From Lachnospiraceae bacterium XPB1003 (GTDB lineage: Bacteria > Bacillota > Clostridia > Lachnospirales > Lachnospiraceae), in assembly GCA_900102065.1 (NCBI GenBank), contig FMVK01000015.1:1-64000 (forward strand): a stretch of 64,000 nucleotides of DNA, in the 5' to 3' direction. Position numbers and translations under genes: made by a program. How positions within the stretch are numbered: the first letter of the stretch is position 1; the number at the start of each line of letters is the position of its first letter. Below are positions 45,022 to 54,305 of the stretch, piece after piece. The notes below the pieces were generated by a model, which worked only from the letters and a program-made list of their open reading frames with translations, made no database searches and had not been told where the DNA came from.

Positions 45022-46461
45022 ATGAAGAAGAAGTCATTTATATCTCTTAAGACTAAACTCACTCTCAGCTTAATCGCTATCTGTCTGATCATCGGTTCAA
45101 TAGCATTTTTCACTGTCGGAAGACTCGCAACAGACATCATCGACAAGGAATATGAAGATAAAGCCGAGCAGCTTGCAGCGGCAATGGCCCAAACCCTCGA
45201 CACTGATGAGATCGAGGAGCTTACGAACAAGGTCATGGACATATATTATGATCAGGATACCGTTGTCTTCAGCTCCGACTGGGGTTCCGATGCCTGGAAT
45301 AAATACCAGGCCAAGTATTCAAGCATTGAAAGCGACCCTTTATATAGAAAGATACAGGACGAATTAAGAGTCTATCAGGATATCTACCATGTCGACTGTA
45401 TATATGTTACAAGGTACAAAACAGAGATCCGACATGCTGTCTATATCGTCGACGGAGCATATGACGATGATAACTGTCCTCCCGGATGTATAGATTCTTT
45501 CGAAGACGGACTATGGCCCGACGATGAAAACCCTATTATTCCTGCCACTCTCACTAACGAGGAAGTATACGGCTGGCTTGTTTCCTCGTCCTACCCTCTC
45601 ATAAAAGACGGCAAAGTCATCTCTCATGTATGCATAGACATATCCATGGACGATATCAAAGCCAAAGAAAAAAGATATATGATCTTTATCACTGCCGCGA
45701 TGGTCATTCTGACTACTCTAATGATCCTTGCTTCATTGAGATATTTCAACAAAACGATCATCTATCCTATCAAAGAACTTTCCGACACTGCCAAGAACTA
45801 CTGCCAGGAAAACAATGATGCCATCCATCATGCTTTTGAAAAGATCAATATATTAAACAATGACGAGATAGGTGATCTGCTCTCATCAATGAAACAGATG
45901 GAAGCTGATATGAATGCAAATATAAATACACTCATTAACACTCAGGTCGCACTTCAAAAATCCCAGGAGCTCGCAAATAAGGACTCTCTGACAGGTATCC
46001 GAAACAAAACCGCATATGACGCTATGGCCGTAACACTGCAAAAAGATCTGGAAGACGGCTTTAACGAGTTCGGCCTGGCTATGATAGACTTAAACTTCCT
46101 TAAGAAGACAAATGATACATACGGGCATGAGAAAGGCAATATATCCATAAGAAGGCTCTGCATGCTGGTATGTGAAGTATTTGAACACTCTCCCGTATTC
46201 CGTATCGGCGGAGATGAATTTATTGTCGTATTAAAATTCAGAGATTATAAGAATGTTGATAATCTGATAACAGATTTCAATAACCGTCTGGAAGCTGTTA
46301 AGAATGATGATACTCTGAACCCGTGGGAACAGATCTCTGCTGCCATAGGCTATGCAAAATTCGATAAGACCATAGACAAGACAGTTGAAGACGTATTTAA
46401 AAGAGCCGACAAGGCCATGTATGAAAGAAAGACCTCTATGAAGGCAGCAAGAACAGACTGA
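45022..46461 (+). CDS. Membrane diguanylate cyclase with extracellular sensor
   Basis: 479 aa. TM1 (~12-32), an extracellular Cache-like domain (~40-205: YRTNAV-like strand CIYVTRYKTEIRHAVYIVDG and GWLVSSSYPLIKDGKVISHVCIDISM), TM2 (~212-235), a HAMP linker, a coiled coil, and a GGDEF domain (~310-479) with intact VFRIGGDEFIVVL and DLNFLKKTNDTYGHEKG. It should make cyclic di-GMP on extracellular cues; no RxxD inhibitory site. Start is the ATG at 45022 rather than a TTG six codons earlier. Monocistronic. Confidence 0.88.
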   Translation: MKKKSFISLKTKLTLSLIAICLIIGSIAFFTVGRLATDIIDKEYEDKAEQLAAAMAQTLDTDEIEELTNKVMDIYYDQDTVVFSSDWGSDAWNKYQAKYSSIESDPLYRKIQDELRVYQDIYHVDCIYVTRYKTEIRHAVYIVDGAYDDDNCPPGCIDSFEDGLWPDDENPIIPATLTNEEVYGWLVSSSYPLIKDGKVISHVCIDISMDDIKAKEKRYMIFITAAMVILTTLMILASLRYFNKTIIYPIKELSDTAKNYCQENNDAIHHAFEKINILNNDEIGDLLSSMKQMEADMNANINTLINTQVALQKSQELANKDSLTGIRNKTAYDAMAVTLQKDLEDGFNEFGLAMIDLNFLKKTNDTYGHEKGNISIRRLCMLVCEVFEHSPVFRIGGDEFIVVLKFRDYKNVDNLITDFNNRLEAVKNDDTLNPWEQISAAIGYAKFDKTIDKTVEDVFKRADKAMYERKTSMKAARTD

Positions 46462-46484
46462 TATGATTCCCGCGGTTATGTGAT

Positions 46485-47474
46485 TCAGACTCCTGTCATG
46501 TCGAACTCAGGGATAAAGCTCTCTCCCACAGTTCCGCCTTCCTGGATAAAAGCGTTTGTTATGCCTATCTGCAAAGCATGATCAACAACCCTTTCATATT
46601 CTCTCTTTGTGAGCTTTCTGTTCAGTTCTTCAAACGGAAGCTTCACATTCTCAGGCGGAGTATACTGATTCATGATGCTGTAAAATATACTATTGCCGTA
46701 CTTATCAAAGAGATGATCAAGTACGACTTTTGTATTATTAACATGTCCGGGGAGGACAAGGTGTCTCACAATGATGCCTCTTTTCATCATCCCCCTGTCA
46801 TCAATGACACAGATACTGTTGCCATCAATATCATCCACGCATATACCCTCTTTGTCTTTTCGGCTGACTATACCACAGTCAGTATGATCAGCGCGCTTTA
46901 TCTGACGATACATTTCTTCAAGAGCAGCATCCGCATATTCAGGATAATTGGCAGCTTGGGAAAATTTTCCCGCTATATCCTTATCCATGTACTTGAAATC
47001 AGGGAGGTATATATCTATATATCCATCAAGCATCCTCAAGCTCTCTGCCTTCTCATACCCGGAAGTATTATATACAACAGGGATCTTAAGGCTCTTATCC
47101 TTTACGGTACCAAGCGCCTCTATGATCTGAGGGATAAAATGCGTAGGTGTCACAAGATTGATATTTTCTGCGCCTTTATCCTGAAGTTCCAAAAAAATAT
47201 CCGATAGTCTGGATGTGCTTATAAGCCGTCCTCCTCCTCCATGGGATATGGATCTGTTCTGACAGAAGATACAATTCAAACTGCATCCACTGAAAAAAAC
47301 GGCTCCCGAGCCGTTTTTTCCTGAAATGCAGGGTTCTTCCCAAAAGTGAAGAGCCGCCCTTGCTATCTTTATCTCATCCGACTGTCCGCATACACCGTAT
47401 GTACCGTTTTTAACAGTCCTGTCCTTATTACATTTTCTCGGACAAAGTATGCATGCAGACATGTCAGATATCAT
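46485..47474 (-). CDS. Radical SAM protein, pyruvate-formate-lyase-activase-like
   Basis: 329 aa. N-terminal Cys cluster CILCPRKC...GTYGVCG, then the radical SAM motif GCSLNCIFCQN (Cys64, Cys68, Cys71) that binds a 4Fe-4S cluster and S-adenosylmethionine. Later motifs NLVTPTHFIPQI and VYNTSGYE match the PflA-like/YgiQ-type branch with the CxxCP(R/K)xC start. The radical substrate is unknown; no glycyl-radical enzyme is adjacent. Start at the ATG after GGAGG. 34 nt downstream of the AICAR transformylase gene and probably in the same riboswitch-controlled transcript. Confidence 0.85.
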   Translation of the reverse strand: MISDMSACILCPRKCNKDRTVKNGTYGVCGQSDEIKIARAALHFWEEPCISGKNGSGAVFFSGCSLNCIFCQNRSISHGGGGRLISTSRLSDIFLELQDKGAENINLVTPTHFIPQIIEALGTVKDKSLKIPVVYNTSGYEKAESLRMLDGYIDIYLPDFKYMDKDIAGKFSQAANYPEYADAALEEMYRQIKRADHTDCGIVSRKDKEGICVDDIDGNSICVIDDRGMMKRGIIVRHLVLPGHVNNTKVVLDHLFDKYGNSIFYSIMNQYTPPENVKLPFEELNRKLTKREYERVVDHALQIGITNAFIQEGGTVGESFIPEFDMTGV

Positions 47475-47508
47475 ATTACCTCCATGCAGGAGCTCCAAAA
47501 GCTCCGAT

Positions 47509-48687
47509 TTAGTGATGGAAAAGTCTCATTCCCGTAAATGCCATTGTGATGCCAAGCTTATCGGCAGCTTCGATAACGAGATCGTCTCTCTTTGAACCGC
47601 CGGGCTCTGCGATATATTTTACGCCGCTTCTGAAAGCACGCTCAACGTTATCGGCAAAGGGGAAGAATGCGTCAGATCCGAGTGCAACATCAGTTGCCTG
47701 TGAAAGCCACTTCTGCTTTTCTTCTCTTGTAAATACTTCAGGCTTAACAGCAAATACTTTTTCCCAAGCGCCATCGGCAAGTACATCCATATAATCCTCA
47801 CCGATATAAAGATCTATGGCATTGTCTCTCTCCGCACGTGAGATTCCGTCAACGAATTTCAGATCAAGAACCTTGGGGCACTGTCTGAGAAGCCAGTTAT
47901 CAGCCTTTGATCCGGCAAGTCTTGTGCAGTGGATACGTGACTGCTGACCTGCACCGATTCCTATAGCCTGTCCTCCCTTTGTATAGCATACGGAATTGGA
48001 CTGTGTATACTTAAGAGTGATAAGAGCGATAACAAGATCTATCTTAGCGATCTCAGGAAGATCCTTATTCTTTGTAACTATATTCTCAAGAAGGCTCTTG
48101 TCGATCTTATATTCATTTCTTCCCTGTTCAAATGTGATGCCGAATACATCCTTATGCTCGATAGGCTGAGGCTTGTATTCCGGATCGATCTCGATGATGG
48201 CATATGCGCCCTTCTTCTTGGAAGCAAGGATCTCAAGTGCCTCGGGCTCATATCCCGGTGCGATGATACCGTCGGATACCTCATGCTTGATAAGCTTTGC
48301 GGTAGGAACATCACATACATCGGAAAGAGCGATGAAGTCACCGAATGATGACATTCTGTCTGCGCCTCTTGCTCTTGCATATGCGCATGCGAGGGGTGAA
48401 AGCTCTTCTTCGGGATCTACAAAGTAGATCTTCTTAAGAACATCCGTAAGCTCGATACCTACAGCAGCACCTGCAGGTGACACATGCTTGAATGATGCAG
48501 CAGCGGGAAGGCCTGTAGCTGCCTTAAGCTCCCTTACGAGCTGCCATCCGTTTAAGGCATCCATGAAATTGATATAACCGGGCTTGCCGTTCTTAACCGT
48601 AACGGGAAGTTCTCTTCCGTCATTAACAAAGATCTTTGCAGGCTTCTGATTGGGGTTGCAGCCATACTTAAGTTCGATTTCCTTCAT
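47509..48687 (-). CDS. AICAR transformylase without IMP cyclohydrolase domain
   Basis: 392 aa covering only the transformylase half of PurH: it formylates AICAR with 10-formyl-THF. Signatures: [12 protein letters not shown] at the start, [12 protein letters not shown] (catalytic Lys-His), [45 protein letters not shown] and the C-terminal [27 protein letters not shown]. The N-terminal MGS-fold cyclohydrolase domain is absent; that step is done by the PurO-type protein encoded 87 nt upstream. This split is known in archaea and in some Clostridia. Confidence 0.93.
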   Translation of the reverse strand: MKEIELKYGCNPNQKPAKIFVNDGRELPVTVKNGKPGYINFMDALNGWQLVRELKAATGLPAAASFKHVSPAGAAVGIELTDVLKKIYFVDPEEELSPLACAYARARGADRMSSFGDFIALSDVCDVPTAKLIKHEVSDGIIAPGYEPEALEILASKKKGAYAIIEIDPEYKPQPIEHKDVFGITFEQGRNEYKIDKSLLENIVTKNKDLPEIAKIDLVIALITLKYTQSNSVCYTKGGQAIGIGAGQQSRIHCTRLAGSKADNWLLRQCPKVLDLKFVDGISRAERDNAIDLYIGEDYMDVLADGAWEKVFAVKPEVFTREEKQKWLSQATDVALGSDAFFPFADNVERAFRSGVKYIAEPGGSKRDDLVIEAADKLGITMAFTGMRLFHH

Positions 48688-48774
48688 TTTAAGCTCCTCT
48701 CAATGATTACTGTATCTGTTCTCTTACATATGTCCCCGGCGTAAATACTACGGGTGACTCTTAACATTTACGGA

Positions 48775-49491
48775 TTACTTAACATTTTTATTCATTATCC
48801 TGGTCTCATACTTGCCTGTCTCAATGTCAATGAATCTGACAAAGAGTGAAACCTTGTTATCGGGATTAAGCGCTTCCCAAACCTTTGCCGTAAATGACTC
48901 GATATTACCCTCGATGCCTACAAGCTCAGGCTCTCCCTCGAATGAAGGAAGGGGATTTCCGTCATTCATATATGTATGGATGAATCTTCCGTCTCCTGCC
49001 TTGGGATTCTCATACGCAAAAGTATATCTTAAGCAAGAAGAAGGATCTCCGTCAGCACTCTTTAAGATCGACATGCTGTAATCATAGTTGCCATTCTCTA
49101 CATGAAGAACACCTGAGATACGAGGTGTGTAATTGGGAGCATCGGGCTCAAACTCACGGCTTCTTAAAGACTGCTCAAAGGTAAGATGCTTGCCCATTCC
49201 CTCATAAACGGTATCTGTCTGGTCACCGTTAGTAACAATGGTATCGTTTCCGAGTACACGTACAGGCGCATAGATTATAAGGCTCGGATCCTGCATTTTG
49301 GACGGATCAAAAGCTTCTGTGCGAATGCCTTCTCCCTCGGTTACAAAAACACGGTTACGGCTGTTCTCGCTGCGTCCCATGATAAAATATGCTGTTACTG
49401 CATACTTTCCGTCATCGCTCTTACCTATCACGATACCACGTCCGGGATAAGCATTGTTCTTTAAAAGTTCTGCAAGATCGTTTTTCTTCAT
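48775..49491 (-). CDS. purO: IMP cyclohydrolase, PurO type
   Basis: 238 aa, closing FAICAR to IMP, the last step of de novo purine synthesis. The PurO/Ntn-like fold is visible in YPGRGIVIGKSDDGKYAVTAYFIMGRSENSRNRVF and later DPSLIIYAPVRV, VTNGDQTDT and FAYENPKAGDGRFIHTY. The start is the ATG at 49491, five nt after GGAGG; the frame open upstream runs through the riboswitch and terminator and is not coding. First gene of the riboswitch-controlled operon. Confidence 0.88.
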   Translation of the reverse strand: MKKNDLAELLKNNAYPGRGIVIGKSDDGKYAVTAYFIMGRSENSRNRVFVTEGEGIRTEAFDPSKMQDPSLIIYAPVRVLGNDTIVTNGDQTDTVYEGMGKHLTFEQSLRSREFEPDAPNYTPRISGVLHVENGNYDYSMSILKSADGDPSSCLRYTFAYENPKAGDGRFIHTYMNDGNPLPSFEGEPELVGIEGNIESFTAKVWEALNPDNKVSLFVRFIDIETGKYETRIMNKNVK

Positions 49492-49585
49492 CTCAACCTC
49501 CGATAGCTTATACGGGATCCGCCATTGCCTTATCTGTCGAATACACCCGGCATCCCAACTATTAGGTGCACGACAGTTTTCCGGA

Positions 49586-49629
49586 TAAAAAAACCGTCCG
49601 GAAAAGAATTCGGTTCTTTCCCAGACGGT
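49586..49629 (-). terminator. Terminator of the ZTP riboswitch expression platform
   Basis: ACCGTCYGG-type arms (~49593-49602 and ~49620-49629) extended by a GAA/TTC-rich inner stem, followed on the minus strand by seven T residues (49587-49593). Its 5' arm contains the CCGTCTGGG segment of the aptamer, so folding of one excludes the other. Confidence 0.85.
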
Positions 49630-49710
49630 CGGTTTCTTTTTTGAAAGGATGAGCTTCATGTGGTTAATTCCACAGGCATCTCTGCCATATCCGTCAGTCG
49701 CTCACCCGCC
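49619..49710 (-). ncRNA. ZTP (pfl) riboswitch controlling purine genes
   Basis: On the minus strand: closing stem GGGTGAGC/GCTCATCC; conserved GACTGACGG; a GGCA-GAGA-TGCC arm; hairpin GTGG-AATTAA-CCAC; then a linker and CCGTCTGGG. This matches the ZTP riboswitch, whose usual strings are GACTGGCG and CCGCCTGGG. Here GACGG and CCGTC change together, keeping the pseudoknot pairing. The ligand is ZTP/ZMP (AICAR nucleotides), which prevents formation of the overlapping terminator and turns on the PurO and AICAR-transformylase genes that use it. Confidence 0.85.
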
Positions 49711-49711
49711 C

Positions 49712-49717
49712 ATTATA
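49712..49717 (-). promoter_or_regulatory. -10 element of the riboswitch operon
   Basis: TATAAT on the minus strand two nt before the start of the aptamer stem; a TAGTCA at 17 nt spacing could serve as a weak -35. Confidence 0.55.
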
Positions 49718-49759
49718 GCATAATCACTCCGGGCTGACTATCCTTGATTTGGTAAAGGA

Positions 49760-51406
49760 TTACCTGGGTGACATCAGAGAATCGAGATCTGATACTCCGA
49801 TAACACTTGCAGCCTGTGCGCGTACTGCTGCAGCGTTGGGACCATCCATCTGCTGGAACCATGAACATGCGATCTTGGGAGATCCTGTTGTGAATCCGTC
49901 AGGTGATGTGAACAATCCGTCTGCCATACGGCTCTGTGCGATCTCAGTAGGATGATCGAGCTGTCTTCCATAGATGAAGCCATCGATATACTGGTTAAGT
50001 TCGCACTGTCTGTATGCGTAAACCATTGATGCTGCCTGCTGTGATTCAGCGCCACCTATAGATGTATAAGCCACCTCACTGATAAGCACGCTTCTTACCT
50101 GACCTGTAGGTGAAAGAAGAGCGGGCTGGCAGAGATAATCGGTAAGAACATCGATATTCTGCATTGTTACATAAGGTGAATTCTGAGAATGAGTTACCTT
50201 GGAGCCCTGGTTAAGCTGAGCCCATACTGTCGGGCAGTAAAGCGGGAAGTTATACGGATGATCGTTAACCGCCCAGTCATAGTTACCCTGACTTGTAGCT
50301 ATCGTATTGAAGTTATCAAGGAATTCCTTAACACCAAAGTGACGACGGTCACCGTTTGAAAGCCATTCCTGATCAAGACTGATGTATACGTTAGCGCTTC
50401 CGTTCTCAGACTTGATACCGTTGTAAAGAAGTCTGAATGCCTTCTCATACTCTGCTGTGAAAGCAGTGATATTGTACTGTGACTTGGGAAGGTAGTTCCA
50501 CTCTGTTGCATTTACTTCGTTACCGATGATGTAGTTATCGATAGGTCCGTACTTGGAATCGGAACCGTAACGTGATCCGAGGAATGATCCAAGTGCCTCA
50601 AGACGCTCGATGCCTGCCTGATCACATACGTTAAATGCGTAATAATTTCCGCCGCCGCCTCTTGCTGCGGGATGAACCATTGTAAGATCTGCAGACCAGC
50701 CGTTAACTATGATCAGTGAAAGCTGGATGCCGCGTGCCTTCATTGCGGAAGCAAGGAAATCATACTGACCTACAAGTGTTGCATTGAAGCTGTAAGGCTT
50801 GCCGTTGTAAACATAATCAACTCCGCCGCCTGCAAAGAAATCAGGAGCGTTCAGTGTCCAGCAGCACTTCTTGATACCCATATCGGTAAGGAATGTTCCG
50901 TTGGTAGCGGAAGCTGCGGGATAGATACCCTTCTTGCCGCTGTCGTTTCTGATAGCGGTATGTGTTGCAACTGCTTCGGGATTGGTAATGAACATGCTGT
51001 TGGAAAGAACCTTGAGTGTTCCTCCCTGTACTCCCACAACAGTAAATTTCTTATAAAGATTGGATGCTGCCGTATTCTTGTTAAGAGCGAATGTAAATGT
51101 TGCCGCAGCATTAGCAGGTGCTGATGCCACTTCCACACCCGTTGCACCGAACTGATATGTCTCCTGTGCATACAGATGATATAAACCGTCATCCGTAGCT
51201 GCCAGTCCCGATGTTCCTACTACAACATTTGCCCCCTGGATAAGTGCGCCCACAACGGCAACCTGATTGGTAGCTGCCGGCGTATCCTGTACCAGTTCTG
51301 CCGCATTTACGCCCCTGCTTTCCGAAAGAACCGAAAGAGTGAGCACAACTCCGGTAAGAACGGACAAAGTACGTCTGATCAGCCGTGAAATTCTTCCTTT
51401 GACCAT
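49760..51406 (-). CDS. Secreted DUF5722 (TIM-barrel glycosidase-like) protein
   Basis: About 548 aa. Signal peptide (RISRLIRRTLSVLTGVVLTLSVLSESRGVNA, cut near 36), a beta-sandwich front (~45-150), then a TIM barrel (~160-530) resembling DUF5722/GH-A hydrolases. Candidate catalytic residues: Glu in NYIIGNEVNATEWNY (acid/base position) and Glu in RSVLISEVAYTS (nucleophile position). Start is the ATG after AGGAGG. It lies beside surface-polysaccharide genes, so it may trim or act on that polymer (inference). Substrate unknown. Confidence 0.8.
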   Translation of the reverse strand: MVKGRISRLIRRTLSVLTGVVLTLSVLSESRGVNAAELVQDTPAATNQVAVVGALIQGANVVVGTSGLAATDDGLYHLYAQETYQFGATGVEVASAPANAAATFTFALNKNTAASNLYKKFTVVGVQGGTLKVLSNSMFITNPEAVATHTAIRNDSGKKGIYPAASATNGTFLTDMGIKKCCWTLNAPDFFAGGGVDYVYNGKPYSFNATLVGQYDFLASAMKARGIQLSLIIVNGWSADLTMVHPAARGGGGNYYAFNVCDQAGIERLEALGSFLGSRYGSDSKYGPIDNYIIGNEVNATEWNYLPKSQYNITAFTAEYEKAFRLLYNGIKSENGSANVYISLDQEWLSNGDRRHFGVKEFLDNFNTIATSQGNYDWAVNDHPYNFPLYCPTVWAQLNQGSKVTHSQNSPYVTMQNIDVLTDYLCQPALLSPTGQVRSVLISEVAYTSIGGAESQQAASMVYAYRQCELNQYIDGFIYGRQLDHPTEIAQSRMADGLFTSPDGFTTGSPKIACSWFQQMDGPNAAAVRAQAASVIGVSDLDSLMSPR

Positions 51407-51552
51407 AAGCTTATCATCCTCCTTGACCCTTTTTTTGCGGAATCTCACCGCACGTTTCCTAAAATTTCTGCTATTTTCAATTTTACCCTACACCTTTCAA
51501 AGGGGCAACAAAAACAACCTTGGCATATTTAACTAATTTCGGTTCTCACAAT

Positions 51553-51565
51553 CAACAAATTGTTG
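51553..51565. promoter_or_regulatory. Palindrome CAACAA-A-TTGTTG before the MBOAT gene
   Basis: Perfect 6-bp inverted repeat with one central base, 36 nt before the ATG of the acyltransferase gene and in the divergent region with the DUF5722 gene. Candidate operator only. Confidence 0.3.
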
Positions 51566-51600
51566 CACACATACGTTCTCTGCGGTAAAATTACTGCATT

Positions 51601-53034
51601 ATGGGTTTTACATGCTATAAATTCCTGCTGGCATTCCTGCCTGCAACACTTATTTTATATTTCCTGATGCGGAAATTTAACCGTAACACTCTCGCAAAGT
51701 GTGTTATAGCTGCCGCATCCGCATTATTTTACTGGTTCTACGGAGCAGTCCCCTTTTTTATCCTTATTGGCGACTGCATCATCAACTGGTTTTTATCCAA
51801 ATTACTCCAAAAAGACGGTAAGAGCACCGGAAAAAAGGTCATCCTGGCTCTTTCCATCATTCTTAATGTAGGACTTCTCCTCTATTTCAAATATTTCAAT
51901 TTCTTTGCTGAGAATGTTGCTGCAGTAAGAGGCGCGGAATTTACCGCCTTCGACATAATCCAGCCTGCTGCCATAAGTTACTATACCTTCCAGCAGATCG
52001 CATGGCTTGTGGATTCCTACAGAGGTGAGACCGGAAAGTATACATTCCCGGAATATGCCGCATTTATCTTCTTCTTCCCCAAGATCGCTATGGGTCCCAT
52101 CATCCTCCATGATGAATTCATGGGACAGCTCAATGATAAGAAGAAATTCCTTCCCAATGCCGAGAATCTGGGTACGGGATTCATCTGGCTCTCCATCGGT
52201 ATGGCAAAAAAAGTCATGCTTGAGCCCATGTTTGCAGGCTGCGCTTCTTTCGGATTCGATCCGGCAAGGATTCCTTTGCTTTCAATGTCCGAAGCCTGGG
52301 CATGTTCCATAGCTTACACGATCCAGCTCTATCTGGATTTTTCGGGATACTGTGACATAGCGGCAGGCGTCTCCAAGATGTTCAATTTCGACCTGCCCGT
52401 AAATTTCAATTCACCCTACAAAGCTATCTCCATCGGAGACTTCTGGAAGCGCTGGCATATCACGCTTACCAGATTCCTCAGAAAATATATCTATTTCTCA
52501 CTGGGCGGAAACCGCAAGGGCAAGGTTCGCACATATATCAATATGCTCACCATCTTTGTGATAAGCGGATTCTGGCACGGTGCCAACTGGACTTTCATAC
52601 TGTGGGGAACTCTGCACGGTGTTATCATGATCATCGAAAGGATCTGCGGCAAGACACTTGAGAAGATCCCGAAAGGCATCCGCTGGGCAGTCACATTTAT
52701 CGCAGTGGATATCGGATGGGTATTATTTAATTCACACTCCATAGGAGAAGCAGGAGCATTTTTACAGAGAATGTTCCAGTTCGGATCCCTGACACCTGCT
52801 GCCGAGTTCTACAATACCGTAGGCCTCAATTCCTACGCATTTATAACGGAACATCTCAATATCGCTGTTCCGCTTTTATTCATAGCAACCCTGTGCGGCC
52901 TTGTATTTACGAAGAATGTATATGAAAAGAAATACGAGCCAAACTTCCGCACCTCAATTGCTGTGGCACTTATGTTTGCATTTTCATTCCTGAGCCTCAG
53001 CGATGTGGCAACATTTATTTACTTCCAATTTTGA
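51601..53034 (+). CDS. MBOAT family O-acyltransferase (DltB/AlgI-like)
   Basis: 477 aa with ~11 membrane helices. MBOAT hallmarks: YYTFQQIAWLVDSYRGE, IQLYLDFSGYCDIAAGVSKMFNFDLPVNFNSPYKAISIGDFWKRWHITLTRFLRKYIYFSLGGNRKG, and the catalytic His in ISGFWHGANWTFILWGTLHG. These enzymes move an acyl group (acetyl, D-alanyl) across the membrane to an extracellular polymer. No DltA or DltC is near, so acetylation of an exopolysaccharide is more likely than teichoic-acid alanylation. Followed 11 nt later by an SGNH-like partner. Confidence 0.92.
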   Translation: MGFTCYKFLLAFLPATLILYFLMRKFNRNTLAKCVIAAASALFYWFYGAVPFFILIGDCIINWFLSKLLQKDGKSTGKKVILALSIILNVGLLLYFKYFNFFAENVAAVRGAEFTAFDIIQPAAISYYTFQQIAWLVDSYRGETGKYTFPEYAAFIFFFPKIAMGPIILHDEFMGQLNDKKKFLPNAENLGTGFIWLSIGMAKKVMLEPMFAGCASFGFDPARIPLLSMSEAWACSIAYTIQLYLDFSGYCDIAAGVSKMFNFDLPVNFNSPYKAISIGDFWKRWHITLTRFLRKYIYFSLGGNRKGKVRTYINMLTIFVISGFWHGANWTFILWGTLHGVIMIIERICGKTLEKIPKGIRWAVTFIAVDIGWVLFNSHSIGEAGAFLQRMFQFGSLTPAAEFYNTVGLNSYAFITEHLNIAVPLLFIATLCGLVFTKNVYEKKYEPNFRTSIAVALMFAFSFLSLSDVATFIYFQF

Positions 53035-53045
53035 TGATCTGAAAA

Positions 53046-54185
53046 ATGGATAATTCTAAAGAAAAGAAAAACATTACCGAAAATAAAAATACGGAAAACA
53101 ACACTCCCGAAACCACTGATGCAAAGCGCTGGAAAAGATTCTTTGCCAGCACTTTCTCCATGATCGCGATACTGCTTTTGGGTGCTGCGGGCCTTGTTAT
53201 CTGGATAGATCCTTTCTTCCACTATCATGCTCCCTTTGACGGCGTATCATATGTATTGGAAGATGAGCGTTATCAGAACGACGGTATAGCAAGACACTTC
53301 GACTATGAGCTGCTTATAATCGGCACATCCATGTGCGAGAATTTCCGTACTTCACAGGCAGAAGAACTCTTTGGAATGAAGGCTGTAAAGACCCCCTTCG
53401 CCGGAGGTTACTTCAAAGAGATCAGTGACGCGGAAGGCCGTGCCCTCTCCTACAATCCCGACATTAAGATCGTAATCCGTTCCCTTGATCAGGGTTTTGC
53501 ATGGCTTGACAAGGATAAGGAAAACGAGATCGTGGCGGATGCCAAATTCCTCTACGATGATAATTACTTCAACGACCTGCCTTATATCTTCAATCATAAA
53601 GTTCTCTTCTACTATCTGCCCGAGACCATAAAGCGTTCAATTGACAAGGTTCCCGCAGACAACTTCGATGACTATGCACGCTTTGCAGAGGACAGACCTC
53701 TCGGAAAGGATGTATTGCTTGCAAGGATGTATCACCCCGCCGATCCCGAGTGGCAGCCTCCCTATACAGAAGAAGACGTTGAACTGCTTAAGGAGAATAT
53801 CAACCAGAACTTCATGAAGAATCCTGCCGACTATCCCGATGTGCAGTTCTACTATTTCTTCCCGCCTTACAGTGTTGCAAGCTGGTATGAGAATTACTAC
53901 GCTCCCTGCAAGTTCAACAAATATATGATGACTTTCCGTACCATGACGGATATGCTGCTGGAATATGACAACGTACACATCTTCAGTTTCTTCGACGAAA
54001 CCGATATCACCGGAAATCTCGATAATTACTCGGATGTTGCTCACTACAGCGGAGAAGTCAATGATCAGATGCTCATCTGGATGGCCGAAGGTTCACATGA
54101 GATAACAAAAGAAAATAAGGATGAGTATTGGGATATGATCGACGAGATCTACAGAAATTACGATTACGAATCCATGTACGAATGA
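53046..54185 (+). CDS. SGNH-like membrane-anchored acyltransferase partner
   Basis: 379 aa. Charged cytoplasmic start (~1-30), one TM helix (~32-54), then an extracellular SGNH-fold domain: Ser block LIIGTSMCENFRTSQ (Ser in GTS), PFAGGYFKEI, PFFYYFFPPYS-like strand, and an Asp-His block DVAHYSGEVN. This is the DltD/AlgX-type helper that completes transfer of the acyl group delivered by the MBOAT protein. Encoded directly after the MBOAT gene and before a strong terminator, so the two form a dedicated acylation unit. Confidence 0.83.
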   Translation: MDNSKEKKNITENKNTENNTPETTDAKRWKRFFASTFSMIAILLLGAAGLVIWIDPFFHYHAPFDGVSYVLEDERYQNDGIARHFDYELLIIGTSMCENFRTSQAEELFGMKAVKTPFAGGYFKEISDAEGRALSYNPDIKIVIRSLDQGFAWLDKDKENEIVADAKFLYDDNYFNDLPYIFNHKVLFYYLPETIKRSIDKVPADNFDDYARFAEDRPLGKDVLLARMYHPADPEWQPPYTEEDVELLKENINQNFMKNPADYPDVQFYYFFPPYSVASWYENYYAPCKFNKYMMTFRTMTDMLLEYDNVHIFSFFDETDITGNLDNYSDVAHYSGEVNDQMLIWMAEGSHEITKENKDEYWDMIDEIYRNYDYESMYE

Positions 54186-54221
54186 AAATACTATAATAAA
54201 ACACATTGATGGGATATAATA

Positions 54222-54264
54222 GGATGTATAGGGAAGCGGGTCTTCCTTATACATCTTATTTTTT
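54222..54264 (+). terminator. Terminator of the MBOAT/SGNH operon
   Basis: GGATGTATAGGGAAG (54222-54236) pairs with CTTCCTTATACATC (54242-54255) with one mismatch region, followed by TTATTTTTTTA. About 37 nt after the SGNH gene stop. Confidence 0.85.
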
Positions 54265-54305
54265 TATTTATCATTCACCTCACATTCATATCCAGGGAGG
54301 GCAGG

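Noticed and set aside
49492-49659. N-terminal extension of the PurO protein
   Set aside because: The open frame upstream of 49491 runs through the riboswitch terminator; GGAGG and homology both support the later ATG.
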